From positions 1-9,383 of the forward strand of contig DUOL01000155.1 in the NCBI GenBank assembly GCA_012838875.1: DNA of 9,383 nt, read 5' to 3'. The stretch is from Bacteroidales bacterium. Lineage in GTDB: Bacteria; Bacteroidota; Bacteroidia; Bacteroidales; WCHB1-69. The notes under the pieces were generated by a model that ran no database searches, had not been told where the DNA came from, and was given only the letters and a program-made list of their open reading frames with translations. Every line of letters begins with the position of its first letter. Position 1 is the first letter of the stretch. The translations under genes were made by a program, and so were the position numbers. Of the stretch, positions 1 through 5,695 are shown in pieces.

Positions 1-138
1 AAAGAGCTTACAAGCTCGCTTTTTTGCCGCCGCGTCCCCAGCGGCTTCCGCCCTTGCGGGCTTTCCACCTAAGCGCCTCACGCAGCCAAGTTGTTCGTGC
101 AGAGCCGTTTAAGTCCAAAATGGAGAGCGGAAAGCGGA
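1..138 (+). repeat. Left copy of a long inverted repeat (G+C-rich)
   Basis: The reverse complement of this segment matches 1678-1812. Bases 16-66 are identical to the complement of 1748-1798 (51 of 51), and similarity continues imperfectly across the rest, including the blocks around CTTTCCGC and CTTAAA-GGCTCTG. The segment is much richer in G+C than the surrounding DNA. It opens with the small palindrome GAGCTT-AC-AAGCTC at 4-17, which sits where the loop of the related hairpin at 1767-1838 would lie. The window therefore probably begins inside a hairpin whose other arm is outside it. I see no gene here; a short open frame runs through the repeat but shows no protein family. Confidence 0.9.
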
Positions 139-143
139 AAATG

Positions 144-251
144 AAAGAATTAGCTCTGCAACGAAGCACGTGTGTTGGCTTAACTGGCGGCGTTCTTTTT
201 GCCTTGATTTTTTGGTACTTTTGTATCAAGACAAAAGTACGAACTGATTTG
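144..251 (+). repeat. Direct repeat, short (uninterrupted) copy
   Basis: Two blocks, 144-179 and 186-251, recur in the same orientation at 1382-1417 (one mismatch in 36) and 1562-1628 (first 58 bases identical). Here the blocks are separated by only six bases (180-185); in the second copy the gap is 144 bases. The right block contains a perfect 10-base inverted repeat, GTACTTTTGT at 215-224 and ACAAAAGTAC at 231-240, around the loop ATCAAG. The block resembles intergenic hairpin repeats common in Bacteroidota. From 252 to 364 I see only A+T-rich DNA with two weak palindromes: ACTAT-TCGG-ATAGT near 288-301 and TAAGT-TT-ACTTA near 346-357. Confidence 0.88.
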
Positions 252-364
252 TGCCTTTTTTCTACACAAAAAAAACGCGTTTCTTAACTATTCGGATAGT
301 AGATTTAACGTTTGATAACATAAAGGGGTACAGCACGAACTAAGGTAAGTTTACTTAACTAATC

Positions 365-874
365 TTAAACTTTTTTTAATAAACTGTTATAACCTTTCTT
401 CTCGCAAAACTTTGTGAATTTAGCAAGCAAGTATTTAAAAGTATAAAATATAATCAATAAATACACACTATAACCAATTCTATAGATAAACATCCCATAA
501 ATAGCCATAAAAGAATCATTTGTTATATAGCGTTTGAGATGTTCAAGAATGACTAAAAATTTAGATGTCAAAAATATTCCTCCACTGACAAACTCAAATC
601 CATAGCCGTCAGGGTCATCACTTAAAATAAATATATTTATTATAGAAACAAGTATAGGGATTATAAACTCTCTAAACCTCTTTGTAATAGGAAAAATAAA
701 GATTTGAATGGAAGACATTATTCCTATCATAATTACAGCATCAAAAAAATAAAGATGTCCCCAGTAATTTCTTGTTGAATAACCTTCTATAAATAGAACA
801 CCTATTATGTGTCCGATGATGTAAAATAACATCATATAAAACCACAATAAAACAAACTGAGCAGACTTTTTCAT
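365..874 (-). CDS. Unrecognised 169-residue multi-pass membrane protein
   Basis: I do not recognise this protein. It is strongly hydrophobic, with likely membrane segments at about residues 7-29, 42-61, 69-85 and 124-150, a charged loop after residue 85 (DDPDG) and a lysine-rich C-terminal tail (CEKKGYNSLLKK). That suggests an inner-membrane protein with its tail in the cytoplasm. The start is supported by AGGAGGGAG at 887-895, 12 bases upstream, an unusually strong Shine-Dalgarno match for this phylum. A 37-codon frame ends five bases before the ATG, and an RHS-core remnant lies just upstream. Position and topology would suit an immunity protein for an RHS-type toxin, but no sequence motif proves this. 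The gene is visibly more A+T-rich than the operon at 1924-6663 and lies between repeats, which fits horizontal acquisition. Confidence 0.72.
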   Translation of the reverse strand: MKKSAQFVLLWFYMMLFYIIGHIIGVLFIEGYSTRNYWGHLYFFDAVIMIGIMSSIQIFIFPITKRFREFIIPILVSIINIFILSDDPDGYGFEFVSGGIFLTSKFLVILEHLKRYITNDSFMAIYGMFIYRIGYSVYLLIIFYTFKYLLAKFTKFCEKKGYNSLLKKV

Positions 875-879
875 GAAAA

Positions 880-993
880 CTACTTTCTCCCTCCTGTTTT
901 ATAATAAATAGCATCTGTCCAATTTGATGTAGAGGAACAATTGGAAGGCTTATTTTTATTTAAGCTGTTCAAAAAAAACTTTTGCATTTCCAT
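880..993 (-). CDS. Possible 37-residue ORF, coupled to the membrane protein gene
   Basis: The frame opens with MEMQKFFLNSLNKNKPSNC and ends with SNWTDAIYYKTGGRK and a TAG at 880-882, five bases before the ATG of the 169-residue membrane protein. The Shine-Dalgarno-like AGGAGGGAG of that gene lies inside this frame, as expected for translational coupling. There is one cysteine (residue 19), no signal peptide and no family I recognise. The frame overlaps the end of the RHS remnant (956-1069) in a different phase. Removing one base from the run of eight A at 971-978 (T on the coding strand) would fuse the two into a single 62-residue frame. It is either a genuine small peptide or, more likely, the frameshifted tail of a degraded RHS protein. 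Confidence 0.35.
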   Translation of the reverse strand: MEMQKFFLNSLNKNKPSNCSSTSNWTDAIYYKTGGRK

Positions 994-1069
994 AATGCGT
1001 GTCGCTAATTGGGTCAACGCTAAGCCAGATGCTTAGGTCGGGGTGGTAGAAGTAACGGGGCGTTTCCAT
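956..1069 (-). pseudogene. RHS-repeat core remnant (37 codons)
   Basis: Read on the minus strand from the ATG at 1067-1069, this frame gives METPRYFYHPDLSIWLSVDP followed by ISDTHYGNAKVFFEQLK and a TAA. The stretch RYFYHPDLSIWLSVDP closely follows the RHS repeat-associated core signature (R-Y-Y-x-x-x-L-x-x-W-L-S-x-D-P), which in full-length proteins sits at the end of the RHS shell just before the variable C-terminal toxin. In Bacteroidota the usual continuation is a KYP-x-x-S-P-Y-x-Y segment; here that is missing, so the match breaks off right after SD. No RHS repeats lie upstream. I read it as a fragment of a much larger RHS gene that was cut down to its tip. A good promoter match lies directly upstream. 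Confidence 0.6.
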
Positions 1070-1090
1070 AATCTTTGAGGATTGATATGG

Positions 1091-1098
1091 CAAAGGTA
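1091..1098 (-). promoter_or_regulatory. Bacteroidota -7 promoter element for the RHS remnant / membrane protein cassette
   Basis: The minus strand reads TACCTTTG here, an exact match to the TAnnTTTG -7 element used by the primary sigma factor of Bacteroidota. It lies about 20 bases upstream of the ATG at 1069, in the right direction to transcribe the RHS remnant, the small frame and the 169-residue membrane protein together. I see no convincing TTTG at the -33 position, so the promoter is plausible rather than certain. Confidence 0.5.
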
Positions 1099-1154
1099 AA
1101 TAAAAAAATGAAAGAAAATGCCAACAATTAAACAATTCTTATTTCTTAATTTTT

Positions 1155-1176
1155 ATCATGTCACCCTTTCGGGGTT
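1155..1176. repeat. 22-base hairpin repeat, copy 1
   Basis: ATCATGTCACCC-T-TTCGGGGTT differs from the copy at 1208-1229 by a single base. Both can fold into a short stem, ACCC(C/T) against GGGGT, around a TTC loop. In this copy the substituted base turns a C-G pair into a T/U-G wobble, so the stem survives. The two copies start 53 bases apart. Confidence 0.8.
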
Positions 1177-1207
1177 CTTAAGGCTCTTGTGGTTTACTTT
1201 TGCTACA

Positions 1208-1229
1208 ATCATGTCACCCCTTCGGGGTT
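1208..1229. repeat. 22-base hairpin repeat, copy 2
   Basis: This is the second copy of the 22-base unit, with a perfect five-pair stem ACCCC (1216-1220) / GGGGT (1224-1228) closed by TTC. Two copies with a non-conserved spacer (1177-1207) do not make a CRISPR array. From 1099 to 1154 and 1230 to 1381 I see only A+T-rich DNA without a supported gene. Confidence 0.8.
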
Positions 1230-1381
1230 AGTTTTTCATTTTCAACTTATTGAGCAATAGGCTTTTACAAAAAAATCTCTTTAATTCTAGAAGCATGGGT
1301 GATGGTGTTTTCTAAAGTTTCATTGTGCAGAAATATTAAACTTTGAGGTTTACACGCTTTTTGGGATAGTATCCAAAAAAT

Positions 1382-1628
1382 AAAGAATTGGCTCTGCAAC
1401 GAAGCACGTGTGTTGGCCCGGCAAAAAGCAGGGGCGGTCGTGCTGTGAATGCCAATCTGCTTAGCGGTTCTTGTAAAACCGCTTGTCGTTAGCATTTTCT
1501 CCTACGCAAGTAGGAGGAAATGCGTTGTTTTATTAGAACCGCTTAGCCGATTGGCAGAGCGGGCGGCGTTCTTTTTGCCTTGATTTTTTGGTACTTTTGT
1601 ATCAAGACAAAAGTACGAAGAGATTTGT
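1382..1628 (+). repeat. Direct repeat, long (interrupted) copy
   Basis: The flanking blocks 1382-1417 and 1562-1628 correspond to 144-179 and 186-251. Between them lie 144 bases (1418-1561) in place of the six bases of the short copy. The right block again holds the perfect inverted repeat GTACTTTTGT (1591-1600) / ACAAAAGTAC (1607-1616). The short copy therefore looks like an empty version and this one like a filled version of the same site, although loss from the long form would give the same picture. Downstream, 1639-1656 forms a small A+T-rich hairpin (AAAAAGT-TGAC-ACTTTTT). Confidence 0.85.
1450..1556. repeat. 107-base palindromic element with GCAA tip
   Basis: The outer arms 1451-1471 and 1535-1555 pair at 19 of 21 positions. 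Further in, 1473-1479 pairs with 1527-1533. The apical stem 1492-1505 / 1510-1523 pairs at all 14 positions, counting one G-T/U wobble, and is capped by GCAA, a GNRA-type tetraloop if read as plus-strand RNA. An internal loop is present around 1480-1491. A further outer stem, GGCAAAAAG (1420-1428) with CTTTTTGCC (1571-1579), could close a structure of about 160 bases that reaches into the flanking repeat. No reading frame fits. It could be a miniature mobile element, a REP-like hairpin or a structured transcript. Confidence 0.8.
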
Positions 1629-1677
1629 CTCGTCTTAAAAAAAGTTGACACTTTTTGTTATACATGTTACTTTTTTT

Positions 1678-1812
1678 CACTTTCCGCTTCTTATTTTGAG
1701 CTTAAATGGCTCTGTCCGAGCAAGTTGGCTTGCGTGAGGGCGCAGGCGGAAAGCCCGCAAGGGCGGAAGCCGCTGGGGACGCGGCGGCAAAAAAGCGACT
1801 TTAGAAGCTCTT
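1678..1812 (-). repeat. Right copy of the long inverted repeat
   Basis: This is the inverted partner of 1-138, identical over 1748-1798 and about as diverged as an old repeat elsewhere. The pair encloses about 1.5 kb that holds the membrane-protein cassette. The copies do not sit at matching distances from the direct repeats at 144-251 and 1382-1628, so the island is not a simple two-ended transposon; it looks like several repeat units placed side by side. No transposase is present. Confidence 0.88.
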
Positions 1813-1838
1813 TTTGCCGCCTTGCGTCCCCACGGCTT
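1767..1838. terminator. Strong G+C-rich hairpin, possible bidirectional terminator
   Basis: GGCGGC plus five A (1783-1793) pairs with five T plus GCCGCC (1811-1821). TGGGGACGC (1774-1782) pairs with GCGTCCCCA (1824-1832), and AAGCCG (1767-1772) pairs with CGGCTT (1833-1838). The runs of A and T lie inside the stem near the loop instead of after it, so this is not a textbook intrinsic terminator. It lies downstream of the minus-strand operon that ends at 1924 and could stop or protect that transcript. The hairpin joins the end of the inverted repeat to the start of the 64-base repeat at 1831-1894. Confidence 0.4.
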
Positions 1839-1894
1839 GCGACCGCGGACTTGTAGCCGAAGACCGACCCCGAGCGGAGCGAGGGGGCACGCCC
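1831..1894 (+). repeat. 64-base dispersed repeat, copy 1
   Basis: This copy matches 9247-9310 at 58 of 64 positions in the same orientation, ending in GGGGGCACGCCC in both. The copy at 9223-9310 has a matching left arm (GGGCGTG) that would fold the unit into a hairpin. Here that arm is absent and is replaced by the hairpin of 1767-1838. The unit ends about 30 bases from the stop codon of the 229-residue membrane protein gene, so it may lie in the 3' end of the operon transcript. Confidence 0.88.
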
Positions 1895-1923
1895 TAATTA
1901 TTATTATCGACTAAAAGATAAAA

Positions 1924-2613
1924 CTATTTTTTAAGCGAAGCTACGGCTAAAATTAATCCGAGAGCGACCCCGCAAATCGCAGCAAATAAAACTTGTAAAT
2001 CTTGCGGCAAGATAAAAGTAACGGTGTGAGCCGGAATCCAGAAAAAAGGAATGGTTTTTTTGAAAACAAAACCCCATTGAACTTTCCAATTTATCTCAGA
2101 AAGAATCTTTTGAACCGTAATAGGTTTCCAAAGACAATGAATATTCCCATTGTAGACGGCAATGTGTGTATCGGTAACTTTGTGGAGAGTCATAAAAATG
2201 GGGGCAAAAGAGAAATTCATCATCAAACTGATACTAAAAGCTCCTAACAACTTCAATCCCGAGAAAGTGGCATTCATGGCATCTGCGATACCGGCAAAGA
2301 CGGAAAATTGATTTAAAAAGAGAGGAACTCCAATACGGAAAACGGACATAGCTATTGCAATCCAAATGCCGAGAAGCCCCCATATAATGGCACGCGGGAG
2401 AAGTCCAAATCCTGTCAAATCATAATTCCCTGTTTTGATACGTTTTCCAAGGATTTCTCCAAAAGTAGCCAGAATAGAGAATTTTACAAATGCGGCAAGT
2501 AACGGGAATTGCCTGTTTATGCTCAGATAATTCTCATAAACCGAATCAAAAATAAAAAAAGGCGCTAAAATGACGATGACAACGAGAGCTATTAAAAAAT
2601 CATTTTTTTTCAT
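1924..2613 (-). CDS. Mpv17/PMP22-like membrane protein, last gene of the rod-shape operon
   Basis: This is a 229-residue protein with a hydrophobic N-terminus (about 6-23) and further likely membrane segments near 36-53, 74-100, 121-140 and 204-226. The C-terminal part, WKVQWGFVFKKTIPFFWIPA (176-195) followed by HTVTFILP and QVLFAA, resembles the conserved end of Mpv17/PMP22-family proteins, where a W-x-x-x-P-x-x-x-F-x-x-x-P core precedes the last membrane helix. I recall similar Bacteroidota proteins under that name, but the link rests on pattern memory alone. The role of the bacterial members is not established. The start codon is ATG at 2611-2613, 14 bases after the rodA stop, so it is probably cotranscribed with rodA. 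A role in envelope biogenesis is only suggested by position. Confidence 0.85.
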   Translation of the reverse strand: MKKNDFLIALVVIVILAPFFIFDSVYENYLSINRQFPLLAAFVKFSILATFGEILGKRIKTGNYDLTGFGLLPRAIIWGLLGIWIAIAMSVFRIGVPLFLNQFSVFAGIADAMNATFSGLKLLGAFSISLMMNFSFAPIFMTLHKVTDTHIAVYNGNIHCLWKPITVQKILSEINWKVQWGFVFKKTIPFFWIPAHTVTFILPQDLQVLFAAICGVALGLILAVASLKK

Positions 2614-2627
2614 GGTAAGATGGAATT

Positions 2628-3884
2628 TTATGAATTATTAAGACGAATAAAAATAAATAAAAGTATGGTGAATCCCCACAGCGATGACCCCCCATAACTC
2701 AGGAACGGCAACGGAATTCCGATAATCGGAACTAAGCCGATAGTCATACCGATATTAATTATAAAGTGGAAAAAAATTATTGAGGCGACGCCGTATCCGT
2801 AATATCGAACGAAAGGATTGCGATGTTGTTCCGATAGGAATAAAATCCTGTATATTAGAGCAGTAAAGAGTGATAATATGACGAGGCTACCCAAAAAACC
2901 GAACTCTTCGCCGATTGAGCAGAAAATAAAATCGGTACTTTGTTCGGGAACAAAATTGAGTTTTGTTTGCGTGCCGTTTAAATAGCCTTTGCCCCATAAA
3001 CCTCCCGAACCGATAGCAATTTTCGATTGATTTAGGTTGAAATCCGCTCCTTGCGGGTCGGAAGTTTTCCCTAAGATGGTGTCAATACGCATTTTTTGGT
3101 GCGGTTGTAAGGTCTTATCGTATATTATGTCAATGGAGAAAATAAATAAAAGTGCACAACCGTAGATGATTGCGTTCCGAATTAATTTCTTTTTCTTTTT
3201 TCTGTTTATTATCCAAAATATTAAGAAAATTGACGTGCTGATGGCTATGGCATACAGCTCGTTAAGCATGAAAGTGAGTAAAAAGAGTATAAATGCCGTT
3301 ACGGCTATTAAGAATATATTTCCACTTAACCCTTCGCGATAAAATAGAATAATAAATGATAAGAAAACTAAAGCAGAGCCTGCATCTTTTTGGAATATAA
3401 TGATAATAATCGGTATAAATATCATGCCGAAAGCTGTTAACCACATGTATCTCTTTTGTGATTGCGTTTTCCCTTCATTAAAAAATTTAGCTAAGGCAAG
3501 TGCGGTGGCGAACTTTGCAAATTCAGTAGGCTGAATGCTGTAATTGCCGATTTTTATCCATGCTTTGGCACCGGAAATTTCCGTGCCGACAAAGACGACT
3601 ATCAACATAATGAGGAGGAAGAAAATGTAAATGTGGTAGGCAAAGTGCATGTAGTGGCGACTCTCAAAACTTAATACGACAATGGCAAGTACGAAGGCGG
3701 AAGCAATCCAGATTAATTGCTTACCATAATTTTTGCTTAAGTCAAAGATGTTCGTTGAATGGATTTCAGGATTATAAGAAGATGAATATATAGCGAACCA
3801 GCCAATAATTACCAAGACAAGATAAATGATAACGAGTTGTGTATCAATCCCTTTTGAAATATTAAATTTGGTATCGCGTCTCAT
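2628..3884 (-). CDS. rodA: RodA, SEDS peptidoglycan glycosyltransferase of elongation
   Basis: RodA polymerises lipid II into glycan strands in the inner membrane and works with the transpeptidase PBP2 during lateral wall growth. This 418-residue protein has the many membrane helices of the FtsW/RodA/SpoVE family. Recognisable motifs are GAKAWIKIG-x-x-SIQPTEFAK at 105-124, SDPQGADF followed by QSKIAIGSGGLWGKG at 275-300, FVPEQSTDFIF at 311-321 with EEFGF at 326-330, and GLVPIIGIPLPFLSYGGSS at 383-401. The Asp of the DPQG motif (residue 276) corresponds to the catalytic aspartate described in E. coli and Thermus RodA. Length is normal and no key segment is missing. The ATG at 3882-3884 lies two bases after the mrdA stop, which implies coupled expression with its partner. 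Confidence 0.97.
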   Translation of the reverse strand: MRRDTKFNISKGIDTQLVIIYLVLVIIGWFAIYSSSYNPEIHSTNIFDLSKNYGKQLIWIASAFVLAIVVLSFESRHYMHFAYHIYIFFLLIMLIVVFVGTEISGAKAWIKIGNYSIQPTEFAKFATALALAKFFNEGKTQSQKRYMWLTAFGMIFIPIIIIIFQKDAGSALVFLSFIILFYREGLSGNIFLIAVTAFILFLLTFMLNELYAIAISTSIFLIFWIINRKKKKKLIRNAIIYGCALLFIFSIDIIYDKTLQPHQKMRIDTILGKTSDPQGADFNLNQSKIAIGSGGLWGKGYLNGTQTKLNFVPEQSTDFIFCSIGEEFGFLGSLVILSLFTALIYRILFLSEQHRNPFVRYYGYGVASIIFFHFIINIGMTIGLVPIIGIPLPFLSYGGSSLWGFTILLFIFIRLNNS

Positions 3885-3886
3885 TT

Positions 3887-5695
3887 CTATTTCTTTAAGG
3901 AGTCATTAAGTTTATTTTCTAACTCTTCTTTTTTGGTTTCATCTTTTAAATAGTATTCAATAATTGAGCTTGCAATCGGAGCCGCTACTGCTCCGCCGCC
4001 GCCTGCATTTTCTACTAAAACGAAAATAGCAATTTTGGGATTGTCAATGGGGGCAAAGCCTGCAAAGACGGCGTGGTCCATTCCGTGCGGATTTTGGGCG
4101 GTTCCTGTTTTCCCCGCCATTCTAATCCCTTCAATTTTTGAGCGTCTGGCGGTTCCCGCTACCATCACTTGTTCCATTCCTTTTATCACGGCTGCGTAAT
4201 GTTTGGCTTCTATGCTACAGTAATGTTTTTCGGTATATCTATGGTTGGGATTATTTTTTTTACCGATAGCTCTTATGACGTGCGGCTTAATATAGTAACC
4301 GCGATTCGCAATGATTGCCATAAAGTTAGCCATTTGAATCGGAGTCGTTGCGACTTCTCCTTGTCCGATTCCCATGGAAATGACCGTATTTCCGTTCCAA
4401 GATTTATGATAGATTTTGTCAAAGTAGTCGGAACTTGGTATGATACCTCTTGTCTCGTATGGAAGGTCGCTTTCAAACTTTTGTCCAAAGCCAAAATCGT
4501 TAATATGTTTTTTCCACGTGTTATATGCTTCTTGAATAGACGGGAATTTAGTCCTATTCGAAAGAGTATTGTAAAAAATTCTGCAAAAATAGTTATTACA
4601 GGAGACTTGAATCGCCGAAGTTAAATCTACGGTTCCTGTATGATAGCACTTAACCGTCAAGTTTCCAACTATATAGCCGTGGGGACAGAAATAGCTTGTC
4701 GAAGGGGTGATAATTCCCTCCTGAAGAGCGATAAGCGCATTAGCTAATTTGAAAGTTGAGCCGGGAGGGTACATTGCCGACAAGGCACGATTAAACAAAG
4801 GGTTTTTCTTTTTATCTTCTTGCAGTAGACGGTAATTTTTGCCGCGTGCTTTGCCGACTAAAAGGTTCGGGTCGTAACTCGGACTTGAGACGATACACAA
4901 AATTTCACCGGTCGCAGGCTCTATTGCAACGATACTTCCTGAGCGTTCGTTTAATAGTCGTTCTGCGTAGATTTGCAATCTTAAATCAATAGAAGACCAT
5001 AAATCGGTGCCGGCTACCGGAGCTTGGTCTAACTCTCCGTCATTGTAACTGCCTCGTTCTCTGTTATGTACGTCAACTAAGACCACTCTTTTTCCTTTAA
5101 CCCCTCGTAATTCCGGTTCGTATGCTTTTTCGATACCGCTAATGCCGATATAATCGCCTAACTGATAGTAGGGGTCATTATCTAAAATCTTCTGGCTCAC
5201 TTCGCCGACATAACCGAAAATATGTGCCGCAACCGGGTGAGGGTAGGAGCGTAATGTTCTATTTTGTACGAAAAAGCCGGGGAATTTATATAATTTCTCT
5301 TCTACGTAGCCGTAATCCTCTTTCGACATCTGCTGTTCAAAAATGGTGGGTATGAGCATAGAGTATGCTTTTGCCTTCTCAATGCGTTTTAGTAAAATTT
5401 CTTTATCAATATCTAAAATGCGACATAAATCGTTGGTGTCAAAAGTACGCAACTCATTGGGAACAATCATTAAGTCGTAAGCTACTTCGTTGTATACTAA
5501 CAACGAATCGTTTCGGTCATAAATAAGTCCTCTTTCAGGGTGTTCGGTAAGATGACGCAAAGCGTTTTGCTCGGCATGTTTTTTATAAGAGGGGTCTAAA
5601 ATCTGAATATGGAAAAGACGGATTAGGCAAATCGCCACTAATCCAAAAATAATGAATAAGATAACGTAGTATCTTTTCTTTATTAAATTTTCCAT
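3887..5695 (-). CDS. mrdA: Penicillin-binding protein 2 (MrdA), elongation transpeptidase
   Basis: PBP2 cross-links peptidoglycan during cell elongation, acting on the outer face of the inner membrane in complex with RodA. The 602-residue protein has one N-terminal membrane anchor (about 9-30). A class B pedestal/dimerisation region follows, starting near HPERGLIYDRND (52-63) and containing GYVGEVS (161-167) and GISGIEKAYEPELRG (184-198). The transpeptidase domain runs from about 250 to 580. All three active-site motifs are present: S313-T-F-K316 with the nucleophilic serine, S365-C-N367, and K529-T-G-T532. Length matches the family. The start ATG (5693-5695) overlaps the stop of the upstream polyprenyl synthase by one base (TAATG), and the stop lies two bases before rodA, so the three genes are almost certainly translated from one message. 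Beta-lactams such as mecillinam target this class in other bacteria. Confidence 0.98.
   Translation of the reverse strand: MENLIKKRYYVILFIIFGLVAICLIRLFHIQILDPSYKKHAEQNALRHLTEHPERGLIYDRNDSLLVYNEVAYDLMIVPNELRTFDTNDLCRILDIDKEILLKRIEKAKAYSMLIPTIFEQQMSKEDYGYVEEKLYKFPGFFVQNRTLRSYPHPVAAHIFGYVGEVSQKILDNDPYYQLGDYIGISGIEKAYEPELRGVKGKRVVLVDVHNRERGSYNDGELDQAPVAGTDLWSSIDLRLQIYAERLLNERSGSIVAIEPATGEILCIVSSPSYDPNLLVGKARGKNYRLLQEDKKKNPLFNRALSAMYPPGSTFKLANALIALQEGIITPSTSYFCPHGYIVGNLTVKCYHTGTVDLTSAIQVSCNNYFCRIFYNTLSNRTKFPSIQEAYNTWKKHINDFGFGQKFESDLPYETRGIIPSSDYFDKIYHKSWNGNTVISMGIGQGEVATTPIQMANFMAIIANRGYYIKPHVIRAIGKKNNPNHRYTEKHYCSIEAKHYAAVIKGMEQVMVAGTARRSKIEGIRMAGKTGTAQNPHGMDHAVFAGFAPIDNPKIAIFVLVENAGGGGAVAAPIASSIIEYYLKDETKKEELENKLNDSLKK

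Noticed and set aside
180..251. tRNA or other standard RNA gene in the G+C-rich repeats
   Set aside because: The foldable segments are simple hairpins; no cloverleaf, anticodon arm or T-loop sequence is present.
24..287. 87-codon plus-strand open frame
   Set aside because: It runs through two dispersed repeats (1-138 and 144-251), has no family resemblance or ribosome binding site, and its frame is explained by the G+C-rich repeat.
1155..1229. Possible CRISPR array
   Set aside because: Only two units, a short 22-base repeat, hairpin typical of dispersed repeats, and no cas gene nearby.
1265..1495. 76-codon minus-strand open frame
   Set aside because: Most of it lies in the direct repeat and the palindrome; the start codon is inside the hairpin stem. 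No protein features.
1645..1664. Sigma70-like TTGACA followed by TATACA
   Set aside because: The spacing is only 8 bases, the pattern is not that of Bacteroidota promoters, and the TTGACA lies inside a small A+T hairpin.
1..1900. Complete insertion sequence
   Set aside because: No transposase or remnant of one is visible, and the inverted and direct repeats are not arranged as matching ends of one element.
4169..4624. 151-codon plus-strand open frame
   Set aside because: It is fully antisense to the transpeptidase domain of mrdA, whose motifs show that the minus strand is the coding one.
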